Shown: in pieces, positions 55,587 to 64,000 of the stretch
Numbering within the stretch: the first letter of the stretch is position 1
Layout: every line of letters begins with the position of its first letter
Assembly: GCF_021401245.1 (NCBI RefSeq)
Contig: NZ_JACBFY010000002.1
Location: 744,001-808,000, forward strand
Direction: 5' to 3'
From: Pseudacidovorax sp. NFM-22
Lineage (GTDB): Bacteria; Pseudomonadota; Gammaproteobacteria; Burkholderiales; Burkholderiaceae_C
Length of the DNA stretch: 64,000 bases
Program-made: the position numbers and the translations under genes
The notes under the pieces: generated by a model
Told to the model about the DNA's origin: nothing
The model's input: the letters and a program-made list of their open reading frames with translations, nothing else
Databases searched by the model: none

Positions 55587-57575
55587 ATGAACACCTTCGA
55601 GCTGACGCTGCTCTACCTGCTGGCCGCCGTGCTGGGCGTGGTGGGCTGCCGCTCGCTCAAGCTGCCACCCATGCTCGGCTATCTGGTGGCCGGCGTGCTG
55701 ATCGGGCCGCACGCCTTCGCGCTGGCGCAGGACTCGGACGGCGTGCGCCACCTGGGCGAGTTCGGCGTGGTGTTCCTGATGTTCGTGATCGGGCTGGAGT
55801 TCAGCCTGCCCAAGCTGCGCGCCATGCGCCAGCACGTGTTCGGCCTGGGACTGCTGCAGGTGGCGCTGACCATGCTGCTGGCCACGGCGGGTGCCCTGGC
55901 CCTGGCCCGCCTGCTGCCCGACCCTTGGCGCATGAGCTGGCAGACGGCGCTCGCCCTGTCCGGCGCCCTCGCGATGAGCAGCACCGCCATCGTCGTCAAG
56001 CTGATGGCCGAGCGACTGGAGCTGGAAAGCGAACACGGCCGCCGCGTGATGGGCGTGCTGCTGTTCCAGGATCTGGCCGTGGTGCCCCTGCTGGTGCTGA
56101 TCCCCGCCCTGGGTGCGCCGCCCGAGGCGCTGCTGCGCGGCCTGGGCCTGGCCCTGCTCAAGGCCACCGCCCTGATCGGCCTGCTGCTGTACGGCGGTCC
56201 GCGCGTGATGCGCTGGTGGCTCACGCTGGTGGCGCGCCGCCGCAGCGAGGAACTGTTCATGCTCAACCTGCTGCTGGTGACGCTGGGCCTGGCCTGGCTG
56301 ACCGAGATGGCCGGACTGTCGCTGGCGCTGGGCGCCTTCATCGCCGGCATGCTGGTGTCGGAGACCGAATACAAGCACCAGGTGGAAAGCGACATCCGGG
56401 CCTTCCACGACCTGCTGCTGGGCCTGTTCTTCATCACCATCGGCATGTCGCTGGACTGGCACGTCGTGGTCGAGCGCTGGGCGCTGGTGCTCGTCCTGCT
56501 GGTCGTGCCGCTGGGCTTCAAGCTGCTGCTGGTGACCGTGCTGGCGCGGCTGCTGGGGGCGACGGCCGGGGTCTCGCTGCGCACGGGGCTGTACCTGGCG
56601 CAGGCGGGCGAGTTCGGCTTCGTGCTGCTGTCGCTGGCCAACGGGCGCGGGCTGCTGCCGGCCTGGCTGGGCGACCCGGTGCTCGCCTCGATGATCGTCT
56701 CGATGCTGGCCACGCCCTTCATCGTGATGTACAGCGAGGCCATCGTGCGCAAGCTGGTGGCCAGCGACTGGATGCAGCAGTCGCTGCAGGTGACCAGCCT
56801 GGCGCGCAAGATGATCGACACGGCGGAGCACGTGATCATCTGCGGCTACGGCCGCTGCGGCCAGAACCTGGCCCGCATGCTGGAGCGCGAAGGCATTCCC
56901 TACATGGCACTGGACCTGGATCCCGACCGCGTGCGCCAGGCTGCCGCGGCCGGCGACTCGGTCGTCTTCGGCGACGCGGCGCGCCCGCAGGCGCTGATGG
57001 CGGCCGGCCTGTCGCGCGCCAGCGCCGTGGCCATCACCTACCTCGACGTGCCGGGTGCCCTCAAGGTGCTGGCGGCGGTGCGCGCCCATGCACCGACGGT
57101 GCCCGTGGTGGTGCGCACGCAGGACGACCACGAACTGGAGAAGCTGCAGCGCGCCGGCGCCACGGCCGTCGTCCCGGAGACGGTTGAAGGCTCCCTGATG
57201 CTGGCCAGTCACGCCCTGGCGCTGGTCGGCGTACCAATGCGGCGTGTGATCCGCCTCGCGCAGGAAGCGCGTGACGCCCGCTACCACCTGTTGCGCGGCT
57301 ACTTCCGCGGAGCGGACGACGATGCCTCGCTGGAAGACCTGGAGCAGGAGCGGCTGGACAGCTTCACGCTGCAGACCGGCAGCCGCTGGGTCGGACAGGC
57401 GCTGGCACGCCTGGGCCTGGCCGATGCGGGCGTGCGCGTGGTGGGCCTGCGGCGCAGCCACGGCCGCACCATGGAGCCGGAGGAAGACACGGTGCTGGAG
57501 CCCGGCGACACGCTGGTGCTCTCGGGCCTGCCCGGGCCGCTCGCCACGGCCACCGAACGGCTCCAACGCGGCTGA
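55587..57575 (+). CDS. CPA2 cation:proton antiporter with RCK domains (KefB/YbaL-like)
   Basis: A 662-residue inner-membrane antiporter. Twelve or so membrane segments cover about residues 1-390, including GYLVAGVLIGPHAF, VVFLMFVIGLEF and LFFITIGMSLD. The RCK-N (TrkA-N) Rossmann fold starts HVIICGYGRCGQNLARML, near residue 412. A TrkA-C domain at the C-terminus ends GDTLVLSGLPGPL. Family members move K+ or Na+ against H+. Beginning to end it is a single intact frame. It may lie in a bidirectional promoter with kdsD. Confidence 0.92.
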   Translation: MNTFELTLLYLLAAVLGVVGCRSLKLPPMLGYLVAGVLIGPHAFALAQDSDGVRHLGEFGVVFLMFVIGLEFSLPKLRAMRQHVFGLGLLQVALTMLLATAGALALARLLPDPWRMSWQTALALSGALAMSSTAIVVKLMAERLELESEHGRRVMGVLLFQDLAVVPLLVLIPALGAPPEALLRGLGLALLKATALIGLLLYGGPRVMRWWLTLVARRRSEELFMLNLLLVTLGLAWLTEMAGLSLALGAFIAGMLVSETEYKHQVESDIRAFHDLLLGLFFITIGMSLDWHVVVERWALVLVLLVVPLGFKLLLVTVLARLLGATAGVSLRTGLYLAQAGEFGFVLLSLANGRGLLPAWLGDPVLASMIVSMLATPFIVMYSEAIVRKLVASDWMQQSLQVTSLARKMIDTAEHVIICGYGRCGQNLARMLEREGIPYMALDLDPDRVRQAAAAGDSVVFGDAARPQALMAAGLSRASAVAITYLDVPGALKVLAAVRAHAPTVPVVVRTQDDHELEKLQRAGATAVVPETVEGSLMLASHALALVGVPMRRVIRLAQEARDARYHLLRGYFRGADDDASLEDLEQERLDSFTLQTGSRWVGQALARLGLADAGVRVVGLRRSHGRTMEPEEDTVLEPGDTLVLSGLPGPLATATERLQRG

Positions 57576-57633
57576 AGTTTTCGTCGCAGCCCGCGGCCGG
57601 GAACGCCAGGGCGGCCGGCGCGCTGGAGGCCGG

Positions 57634-59052
57634 CTATTTGCCGATGCAGAAGCGCGAGAAGATCACGCCCAGCAGGTCGTCCGACCCAAACTCGCCGGTG
57701 ATCTCGTTGAGGGCGTTCTGGGCCAGACGAAGCTCCTCGGCCAGCAGGTCCAGCGCCGGCATCGGCGCCTCGAGGTGGCCCGCCGCCAGCTCCAGATGGC
57801 CGGCGACGCGGTGCAGCGCCTGCACATGGCGGGCGCGCGCCAGGTAGACGCCCTCGGGCACCGCCTGCCAACCGGCCAGCGCCAGCAGCTTCTGGCGCAG
57901 GGCTTCGATGCCCTCGCCGGCCTTGGCCGAGAGGCGCAAGGCCTCCTCCGGCAGCACCGGCATCGACGCAGGCTCGACGGCGTCGGACTTGTTCCAGACC
58001 TCCAGCAGCGGCACGCGCGGCGGCAGGCGGCCGGCCAGGCCCGCGCGGATCTCGGCGTCGGCCGCCTGGTAGTCCGGCTGGCCGGCGCGCGTCAGGTCAT
58101 GGAGGAAGAGCACCGCATCTGCGTCCTCGATCTGGCCCCACGCACGGGCGATGCCGATGCGCTCCACCTCGTCGCCCGAGTCGCGCAGGCCCGCCGTGTC
58201 CACCACATGCAGCGGCACGCCCTGGATCTGGATGGTCTGCGAGACGATGTCGCGCGTGGTGCCCGCCACCGGGCTCACGATGGCCAGTTCGGCGCCCGCC
58301 AGCGCGTTGAGCAGCGAACTCTTGCCGGCATTGGGCTGGCCCGCGATCACCACCTTGATGCCCTCGCGCAGCAGTGCCCCCTGGCGCGCGCGCTGCTGCA
58401 CCTCCGCAAGTTGCGCCTGAAGGCGCGCGAGCTGACCCGCGGCATCGGCCTGCTGCAGGAAGTCGATGTCCTCCTCGGGAAAGTCCAGCGTCGCCTCGAC
58501 CAGCATGCGCAGGTGGATCAGCGCGTCGCGCAACGTGTGGATCTCGCGCGAGAAGGCGCCGCCCAGCGAGCGGCCGGCGCTGCGGGCCGCAGCCTCGGTG
58601 CTGGCGTCGATCAGGTCAGCGATGGCCTCGGCCTGGGCCAGGTCGATCTTGCCGTTCTGGAAGGCGCGCTGGCTGAATTCGCCCGGTTGCGCCACGCGCA
58701 GGCCCGGCAGGCGCGCACGGCCCGTGGCGGCATCGACCTCCTCGCCGGCCGCCAGACAGCGCGCCAGCAGCAGTTGCAGCAGCACCTGGCCACCGTGGGC
58801 CTGGAGTTCGAGCACGTCCTCGCCCGTGAAGGAGTTCGGACCGGGAAAGAACAGCGCCAGGCCCTGGTCCAGCGCGCTGCCATCGGCATCCAGGAAGGGC
58901 AGGTACGTCGCCTCGCGCGGCTTGAGGTCGCGGCCGCACAGGCCACGCACCAGCGACCCGAGGCCCGTCCCTGACACACGCACGATGCCCACGGCGCCGC
59001 GGCCGGGGGCGGTGGCGATGGCGGCGATGGGATCGTTCAGGCGGGCGAGCAT
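57634..59052 (-). CDS. mnmE: tRNA modification GTPase MnmE
   Basis: A 472-residue GTPase that with MnmG forms the 5-aminomethyl or carboxymethylaminomethyl group on U34 of tRNA. An N-terminal folate-binding domain ([20 protein letters not shown]) precedes the helical part and the inserted G domain (G1 [10 protein letters not shown]3 DTAGLRDS, G4 NKSD). The C-terminal FCIGK motif carries the catalytic Cys. It is the last gene of the rpmH-rnpA-yidD-yidC-mnmE run, separated from yidC by a hairpin. Confidence 0.96.
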   Translation of the reverse strand: MLARLNDPIAAIATAPGRGAVGIVRVSGTGLGSLVRGLCGRDLKPREATYLPFLDADGSALDQGLALFFPGPNSFTGEDVLELQAHGGQVLLQLLLARCLAAGEEVDAATGRARLPGLRVAQPGEFSQRAFQNGKIDLAQAEAIADLIDASTEAAARSAGRSLGGAFSREIHTLRDALIHLRMLVEATLDFPEEDIDFLQQADAAGQLARLQAQLAEVQQRARQGALLREGIKVVIAGQPNAGKSSLLNALAGAELAIVSPVAGTTRDIVSQTIQIQGVPLHVVDTAGLRDSGDEVERIGIARAWGQIEDADAVLFLHDLTRAGQPDYQAADAEIRAGLAGRLPPRVPLLEVWNKSDAVEPASMPVLPEEALRLSAKAGEGIEALRQKLLALAGWQAVPEGVYLARARHVQALHRVAGHLELAAGHLEAPMPALDLLAEELRLAQNALNEITGEFGSDDLLGVIFSRFCIGK

Positions 59053-59122
59053 GGCGGCGATTCTTTCAGCATTGGCCAGGGTCGGGCGGGGCAAGGGGCG
59101 ATGGCGGAGCCGCCCCAAACGA

Positions 59123-59146
59123 ACAGGCCGCCCGGAGGCGGCCTGT
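59123..59146 (-). terminator. hairpin between yidC and mnmE
   Basis: ACAGGCCGCC and GGCGGCCTGT form a perfect ten-base stem with a CGGA tetraloop (TCCG on the minus strand), 24 bases after the yidC stop. The downstream minus-strand sequence is TCGTTTGGGG, only mildly U-rich, so it may be a partial terminator or an RNA stabiliser within the operon. Confidence 0.6.
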
Positions 59147-59169
59147 GGCAAAGAGCGCGAGTGCGCCGG

Positions 59170-60930
59170 TTACTTGGTGACGCCCAGGCGCTTGTTGATC
59201 ACGTACTGCTGCGTGATCGACAGGATGTTGTTCGTGATCCAGTACAGCACCAGCCCGGCCGGGAAGAAGAAGAACATCACGCTGAAGGCCAGCGGCATGA
59301 TCCACATCAGCTTGGCCTGCATCGGGTCCGGCGGCGTGGGGTTGAGCCAGGTCTGCAGCAGCGTGGTGCCGGTCATGACCAGCGGCAGGATGAACCAGGG
59401 GTCCGGTGCGGACAGGTCGCGGATCCACAGGATCCAGGGCGCGTGGCGCATCTCCACCGACGACAGCAGCACCCAGTACAGCGCGATGAACACCGGGATC
59501 TGGATCACGATGGGGAAGCAGCCGCCCAGCGGGTTGACCTTCTCCTCGCGGTAGATCCGCATCATCTCCTGCTGCATCTCCTGCGGCTTGTCCTTGAGGC
59601 GCTCGCGCATCTCCATGATGCGCGGGTTGATGGCCTTCATCTTGGCCATGCTGCCGTAGGCCTTGGCGTTCAGCCAGAAGAAGGCGGCCTTGAGCAGCAC
59701 CACCAGCGCCACGATCGACCAGCCCCAGTTGCCCAGCAGCTTGTGCAGCTGGTCGAGCAGCCAGTACAGCGGCTTGGAGATGATGGCGAAGATGCCGTAG
59801 TCCTTCACCAGGTCCAGGCCGGGGGCGAGGGCTTCGAGCTTCTTCTCTTCCTCGGGGCCGGCGAAGAGCACGGTGTCCACGGTCTGCGTGGCGCCCGGCG
59901 CGACGGTCGGCAGGTTGGCCACCATGGCCACGGCGTACAGGTTGGGGCCGAGCGCGTCGGGGCCCTGCACGCGGAACTCGCGCTTGAGGCCGGCGCTGTG
60001 CGTAGGCTCCACCAGCCAGGCCGAGGCGAAGTAGTGCTGCACCATCGCCACCCAGCCGGTCTCGGAGGCAGGCGGCACCTCGGCCTTGCCCTTGGCGATG
60101 TCGGCGAAGGCGATCTTGTGGAACTTCTTCTCTTCGGTGTACGCGGCGGGGCCGGTGAAGGTGCTGGTGCCCAGCATGCTGCCGTGCGTTTCGACGCCGT
60201 GGCGCAGCAGTTGCAGGTACAGCTGCGGATCGCGCGGCTGGTCGCCCACGTTAACCACCTGATGGCGCACATGGATGGCGTAGTCGCCGCGCTTGAAGAC
60301 ATAGGTCTTGACGTACTTGAGGCCGCCGGCGGGCTGCGACTCGAAGCTCACCTCCAGCGTGTCCTGGCCGTCAGCCAGCCGGTAGGGGCCGGGCTTGGCC
60401 GCCATCAGGCTCAGGTGGTTGGGGAACATGGCGCCGCCGCCGGCCGGATTCAGCAGGCCGGTCTGGGCCAGGTAGCGGTTGGCCGGGCCGTCGTCCATGA
60501 GCACGACCGGCTCTTCAACGACCGGGAGGGCCGGCATGTTCAGCAGGCGGCGCACCATCGGCATCAGGCCGCCGTGCGAGGTTTCCTGCATGTACTGCAG
60601 CAGCTCCAGGTGGGCCAGCGTGCCGCCCTGCGGGTCGATGGCCGCCTTGAACACGTCGGTCTCGATCTGCACGCGCTCGGCCGGCACGGAGGTGGACGAG
60701 GCCGTCGGCGCCGTTGCGGCACTGCCGCCGCCCGCTGCGGGCACCCCGGCGGCGGAGGCCGTCGGCGCCGAGGCGCCGGGAGCGGGCGTTGGCGCCTGGG
60801 CGGTGACGGCCGGCTTGGTCGAGGGCAGGAAGGTCGGCGCGCGGCCGTTGTGGACCTGCCACTGGTCCCACAGCATCACCAGCGAGAAACCGAAGATCAC
60901 CCAGAGGATGGTGCGGCGAATGTCGTTCAT
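59170..60930 (-). CDS. yidC: membrane protein insertase YidC
   Basis: A 586-residue insertase. The N-terminal anchor (RTILWVIFGFSLVMLWDQWQ) is followed by an Ala/Pro/Thr-rich linker and the large periplasmic beta-supersandwich domain. The C-terminal hydrophobic core has YWLLDQLHKLLGNWGWSIVA and PLGGCFPIVIQIPVFIALYW, ending with a Lys/Arg-rich tail. YidC inserts and folds inner-membrane proteins with or without SecYEG. Its start overlaps the yidD stop by four bases. Confidence 0.97.
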   Translation of the reverse strand: MNDIRRTILWVIFGFSLVMLWDQWQVHNGRAPTFLPSTKPAVTAQAPTPAPGASAPTASAAGVPAAGGGSAATAPTASSTSVPAERVQIETDVFKAAIDPQGGTLAHLELLQYMQETSHGGLMPMVRRLLNMPALPVVEEPVVLMDDGPANRYLAQTGLLNPAGGGAMFPNHLSLMAAKPGPYRLADGQDTLEVSFESQPAGGLKYVKTYVFKRGDYAIHVRHQVVNVGDQPRDPQLYLQLLRHGVETHGSMLGTSTFTGPAAYTEEKKFHKIAFADIAKGKAEVPPASETGWVAMVQHYFASAWLVEPTHSAGLKREFRVQGPDALGPNLYAVAMVANLPTVAPGATQTVDTVLFAGPEEEKKLEALAPGLDLVKDYGIFAIISKPLYWLLDQLHKLLGNWGWSIVALVVLLKAAFFWLNAKAYGSMAKMKAINPRIMEMRERLKDKPQEMQQEMMRIYREEKVNPLGGCFPIVIQIPVFIALYWVLLSSVEMRHAPWILWIRDLSAPDPWFILPLVMTGTTLLQTWLNPTPPDPMQAKLMWIMPLAFSVMFFFFPAGLVLYWITNNILSITQQYVINKRLGVTK

Positions 60931-61187
60931 GAAGAGGACTTCTTGTCGAGAGAGGTGAACAGCCCGGCCCCGGCCGCAGGCGGCACGGGGTCGTGCCCGC
61001 CCGCGCACCAGGGATGGCAGCGGGCCAGGCGCCTCAGCGTGAGGTAGCTGCCCTGCGCCGCGCCGTGCGTCTGCAGCGCCTCGATGGCGTAGACGGAGCA
61101 GGTGGGCGAAAAGCGGCAGGCGCCACCCAGCCACGGGCTGAGCAGCAGACGGTAGGCGCGGACGATGGCAATCAGAAGACGCTGCAT
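60927..61187 (-). CDS. yidD: membrane protein insertion efficiency factor YidD
   Basis: An 86-residue peripheral membrane protein with the family pattern YRLLLSPWLGGACRFSPTCS, then YAIEALQTHGA and RLARCHPWCAGGHDPVP. It assists YidC-dependent insertion. It lies between rnpA and yidC, overlapping yidC (ATGA), the conserved order near the replication origin. Confidence 0.95.
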   Translation of the reverse strand: MQRLLIAIVRAYRLLLSPWLGGACRFSPTCSVYAIEALQTHGAAQGSYLTLRRLARCHPWCAGGHDPVPPAAGAGLFTSLDKKSSS

Positions 61188-61203
61188 CGGCGACGGTCGG
61201 ATT

Positions 61204-61623
61204 TCAGGCAGCCGTGCGGCGCGCGCGGGCGAACAGCTGCTCCAGCTCCGCGCGCACGGCGCGGCGCAGGGCTTCGGAGGTGGCGCTGACGAACTGGCGA
61301 CGGTCGAAGGCCGTGCGCAGGCGCACCACGTACGCGGCGGGCGGCTGGCCTTCGAGACAGAGACCGACGGTGTAGATCTGGCGGCGGATGGCGTTGCGCG
61401 TGACGGCGCGACGGGCCCAGCGCTTGGGCACCATGGCGCCCAGCCACACGCCCGTCGGACGGAACAGCACCGCGGCAGGCGCTTCCCCATCGGCGACGAA
61501 CTCGACCGGCAATGGCAACGCACGCCGATGCAAGGCGAAATGCGGCGTGCGTGCAATGGTCGCCCCCGCCATACCCGCCTGGAACTGGTCTCGGTTGCGC
61601 AGGCGCAGCAAAGCCGCCGGCAC
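61204..61623 (-). CDS. rnpA: ribonuclease P protein component
   Basis: The protein subunit of RNase P, which trims tRNA 5' leaders. The core LRLRNRDQFQAGMAGATIAR, VPKRWARRAVTRNAIRRQIY (the RNR-type signature) and YVVRLRTAFDRRQFVSA is clear. The frame stays open far upstream and through rpmH, so the start is uncertain. GTG at 61623 gives 139 residues and TTG at 61611 gives 135; both match the family's usual 115-140. No strong Shine-Dalgarno separates them. It sits between rpmH and yidD. Confidence 0.88.
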   Translation of the reverse strand: MPAALLRLRNRDQFQAGMAGATIARTPHFALHRRALPLPVEFVADGEAPAAVLFRPTGVWLGAMVPKRWARRAVTRNAIRRQIYTVGLCLEGQPPAAYVVRLRTAFDRRQFVSATSEALRRAVRAELEQLFARARRTAA

Positions 61624-61826
61624 CTGCGCGTGCGCAGCCGGCGAGGGCTCGGAAGGGGGCTGCCCCGAAGCGCGAGGAACGAGGCTCACGCGCTGTGGAC
61701 AAGCAGTTGGCAACAGCCGGCGGCGGCGGCAAAGACCCGCGACGCCAGTCGGCCAAAACCCACCCCGGCCCGTGCCGGCGGAATCCGCGGCATCGCCAGA
61801 GGCGGGCCTGCCCACCACGTCACCGT

Positions 61827-61961
61827 TCAGACGGCCAGACGCTTGCGGCCCTTGGCGCGGCGGGCGTTGATGACGGCGCGACCGCCACGGGTCTTCATGC
61901 GGACCAGGAAGCCGTGGGTACGGGCGCGGCGGATCTTGGACGGTTGGTAAGTGCGTTTCAT
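61827..61961 (-). CDS. rpmH: 50S ribosomal protein L34
   Basis: A 44-residue ribosomal protein, [18 protein letters not shown] through the C-terminal [14 protein letters not shown]. It is complete and starts at the ATG at 61961. It is transcribed away from dnaA and is the first gene of the rnpA-yidD-yidC-mnmE run. The roughly 200 bases between rpmH and rnpA hold no other gene. Confidence 0.98.
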   Translation of the reverse strand: MKRTYQPSKIRRARTHGFLVRMKTRGGRAVINARRAKGRKRLAV

Positions 61962-62323
61962 GACGAGGGTTCCTGCAAGAGTGCTGATCGACAGGCCCGT
62001 CTGGTGATGTGGAGTCGGACCCTGGATTGCAGCGCGAAGGCACGCGCCTTCGAATTTGCTGCAATCAGGTCCGCGGCCGGGCCCCGGCTGCCCTTGCACC
62101 ACGCGCGCCGAGGCCGCCCGGTGCAAAAGGGAACCCGAAATTATCGCAGACATCCGAACGCGCAGCAATGCATGCGCTTATCAACCAGCAATGCCGCCGC
62201 CCGTCAAGGGGTGTGGATAAGTTTTTGACAAGTTAGAATCGCGCGTGCTTTCCGTTCGCAACTATCCACAACAGACATACGCGCCGATGAACCCCCAGCG
62301 GCCCTTCGGTCAGCGCAGCCGCC
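61962..62323. other. rpmH-dnaA intergenic region, probable oriC/dnaA control region
   Basis: In this 362-base gap TGTGGATAA (62212-62220) is a perfect DnaA box on the minus strand, CTATCCACA (62262-62270) is a one-mismatch box on the plus strand, and CTTATCAAC (62178-62186) is a weaker match. TAGAAT at 62234-62239 is a candidate dnaA -10 just downstream of the perfect box. AT content rises around 62150-62240. This supports a replication origin or at least dnaA autoregulation. The left half is GC-rich and holds the rpmH promoter area. Confidence 0.65.
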
Positions 62324-63745
62324 ATGTCGAGTGAAGGGGTCGGTGCCAGCCTCTGGCAGGCCTGTGTCGACCAGCTCGCGCAAGAGCTGTCCGAGCAGCA
62401 ATTCAATACCTGGATCAAGCCGCTGACCGCGCAGGTGACCGACGACCTGACGCGGATGACGATCTTCGTCGCCAACCGCTTCAAGCTGGACTGGATCCGC
62501 GCCCAGTACGCCGCCCGCATCGCAGACATGGCCGAGCGGTTGTCGGGCCAGCCGGTGGCCGTCGAACTGGCCCTGGCGCCGCGCGAGATCCCGGTTCGCC
62601 AGCCTGTCACGGTGCAGGCCGTGCCCTCGTCCATCTCCGAGCCCGAACCGCTGCGCCCCGGCGACGGCCCGATGGGCATGTCCGGCATGGGCGGTGCAGC
62701 GCCCGACGAACCAGCCGGGGCCTTCAAGAACCGCCTGAACCCGCAGCTCACCTTCGACAGCCTGGTCGAAGGCTCGGCCAACCGCATGGCGCGCGCCGCG
62801 GCGATGCACGTGGCCGGCACGCCGGGCCACCTGTACAACCCGCTGTTCATCTATGGCGGCGTCGGCCTGGGCAAGACCCACCTGATGCATGCCGTGGGCA
62901 ACAAGCTGCTGGCCGACAAGCCCGACGCCAAGATCCTCTACCTGCACGCCGAGCAGTTCGTGTCGGACGTGGTCAAGGCCTACCAGCGCAAGACCTTCGA
63001 CGAGTTCAAGGAGCGCTACCACTCGCTCGACCTGCTGCTGATCGACGACGTGCAGTTCTTCGCCAACAAGGACCGCACGCAGGAAGAGTTCTTCAACGCC
63101 TTCGAGGCCCTGCTGGCGAAGAAGTCGCACATCGTGATGACGAGCGACACCTATCCCAAGGGCCTGACCGACATCCACGAGCGCCTGGTGTCGCGCTTCG
63201 ACTCGGGCCTGACGGTCGCCATCGAGCCGCCCGAACTCGAGATGCGCGTCGCCATCCTGATCAACAAGGCTGCCGCCGAGAGCGCCGAGATGCCCGAAGA
63301 AGTGGCCTTCTTCGTCGCCAAGAACGTGCGCTCCAACGTGCGCGAGCTCGAAGGCGCGCTGCGCAAGATCCTGGCCTATTCGCGCTTCAACCAGAAGGAA
63401 GTCTCCATCCAGCTCGCGCGCGAGGCGCTGCGCGACCTGCTGTCGATCCAGAACCGGCAGATCAGCGTGGAGAACATCCAGAAGACCGTCGCCGACTACT
63501 ACAAGATCAAGGTCGCCGACATGTACAGCAAGAAGCGCCCGGCCAGCATCGCGCGGCCGCGCCAGATCGCGATGTACCTGGCCAAGGAGCTGACGCAGAA
63601 GAGCCTGCCCGAGATCGGCGAGCTGTTCGGCGGCCGCGACCACACCACGGTGCTGCACGCGGTGCGCAAGATTTCCGGCGAGCGCCAGCAGCTCACCGAG
63701 CTGAACCAGCAGCTGCACGTGCTGGAGCAGACGCTCAAGGGATGA
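62324..63745 (+). CDS. dnaA: chromosomal replication initiator protein DnaA
   Basis: A 473-residue AAA+ initiator that binds DnaA boxes and melts the origin. Domain I ([20 protein letters not shown]) is followed by a flexible linker of about 50 residues with Pro/Gly/Met. The AAA+ domain has Walker A GGVGLGKT (178-185), Walker [11 protein letters not shown] and sensor regions. Domain IV contains the DnaA signature [15 protein letters not shown]. dnaN follows 89 bases downstream in the same direction. Confidence 0.98.
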   Translation: MSSEGVGASLWQACVDQLAQELSEQQFNTWIKPLTAQVTDDLTRMTIFVANRFKLDWIRAQYAARIADMAERLSGQPVAVELALAPREIPVRQPVTVQAVPSSISEPEPLRPGDGPMGMSGMGGAAPDEPAGAFKNRLNPQLTFDSLVEGSANRMARAAAMHVAGTPGHLYNPLFIYGGVGLGKTHLMHAVGNKLLADKPDAKILYLHAEQFVSDVVKAYQRKTFDEFKERYHSLDLLLIDDVQFFANKDRTQEEFFNAFEALLAKKSHIVMTSDTYPKGLTDIHERLVSRFDSGLTVAIEPPELEMRVAILINKAAAESAEMPEEVAFFVAKNVRSNVRELEGALRKILAYSRFNQKEVSIQLAREALRDLLSIQNRQISVENIQKTVADYYKIKVADMYSKKRPASIARPRQIAMYLAKELTQKSLPEIGELFGGRDHTTVLHAVRKISGERQQLTELNQQLHVLEQTLKG

Positions 63746-63834
63746 GCATCCCCACCCCAAAAAGGGGCGCAGACAATGCGCCGGCATCCGGGCCCCTGCC
63801 CGGGAAGATCGAGGACGAAGAGTAGAGGACGTAC

Positions 63835-64000
63835 ATGATTGTTCTGAAGGCACCCCAAGACCAGGTTCTGGCAGCCCTGCAGTCGGTGGCAGGCATCGTC
63901 GAGCGTCGCCACACGCTGCCCATCCTGGCCAACGTGCTGATCCGCAAGGCCGGCGGCCAATTGCAGCTGACCACCAGCGACCTGGAGATCCAGATCCGCA
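63835..64000 (+). CDS. dnaN: DNA polymerase III beta clamp (5' end, cut by window)
   Basis: The first 55 codons of the sliding clamp are visible: [36 protein letters not shown] and [11 protein letters not shown], all typical DnaN. The frame runs off the right edge of the window. TAGAGGAC precedes the ATG at 63835 by about six bases. The order dnaA-dnaN is conserved near bacterial origins. Confidence 0.95.
   Translation, partial: MIVLKAPQDQVLAALQSVAGIVERRHTLPILANVLIRKAGGQLQLTTSDLEIQIR

Noticed and set aside
62225..62239. TTGACA at 62225 with TAGAAT as a dnaA promoter pair
   Set aside because: The two hexamers are only three bases apart, so they cannot form one sigma-70 promoter; only TAGAAT was kept as a possible -10.

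Overview
The window is a GC-rich (roughly 70 percent by eye) stretch of a betaproteobacterial chromosome. The rpmH-rnpA-yidD-yidC-mnmE block beside dnaA-dnaN, the recA-recX pair, a metX-metW pair, a second infA-like gene and the style of intergenic repeats all point to Burkholderiales, most likely a Comamonadaceae-like organism. The genus cannot be settled from the sequence alone.

Layout. 1-4.5 kb: MFS transporter, small conserved protein, infA paralogue, class-I glutamine amidotransferase-like hydrolase, then a 1 kb gene-free stretch of repeats (a 163-bp inverted repeat, REP-like elements and several short tandem arrays). 4.5-9.4 kb: topoisomerase III fused to a SWIB domain, divergent from a SET-domain lysine methyltransferase with a Lys/Ala-rich tail, then birA and a small membrane protein. 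9.4-16.2 kb: TctD/TctE-like two-component system, MarR regulator, recA (LexA-type box) and recX, and a large poly-Gly lipoprotein. 16.5-26.2 kb: a ten-kilobase run that looks like one peptide-scavenging operon: RpiR regulator, isoaspartyl peptidase, Gsi/Dpp-type ABC importer, P1-family aminopeptidase and DppA-type D-aminopeptidase. 26.2-35 kb: argC, sucCD, TerC, then PP2C phosphatase, FHA protein, CHASE2 adenylate cyclase and an MBL-fold phosphodiesterase-like protein. 35-39.5 kb: type IV pilin followed by a GT-C-like membrane protein and a PglL-like ligase. Much of this block has visibly lower GC than its neighbours, as expected for an exchanged pilin-glycosylation cassette.

39.7-52.4 kb: mnmA-rsmE, LysR and a divergent secreted M20 peptidase, YidB protein, second M20 peptidase, DUF72, bactofilin, a voltage-gated-like K+ channel, metXW under a SAM-II riboswitch with attenuator, a GDT1/TMEM165 Mn exporter under a yybP-ykoY Mn2+ riboswitch, and a Gly-rich RRM protein whose ribosome binding site sits in a hairpin. 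52.5-57.6 kb: SDR, the LPS genes lptC-kdsC-kdsD, and a Kef/YbaL antiporter. 57.6-64 kb: mnmE-yidC-yidD-rnpA-rpmH reading away from dnaA-dnaN, with DnaA boxes between them, so the replication origin probably lies near 62.2 kb.

The strongest candidates for something new are the divergent chromatin-style pair (TopB-SWIB and SET with histone-H1-like tail, with a 33-bp alternating purine-pyrimidine tract between them), the riboswitch-controlled met and Mn genes, the RBS-masking hairpin of the RRM gene, and the phosphosignalling/cAMP gene cluster.
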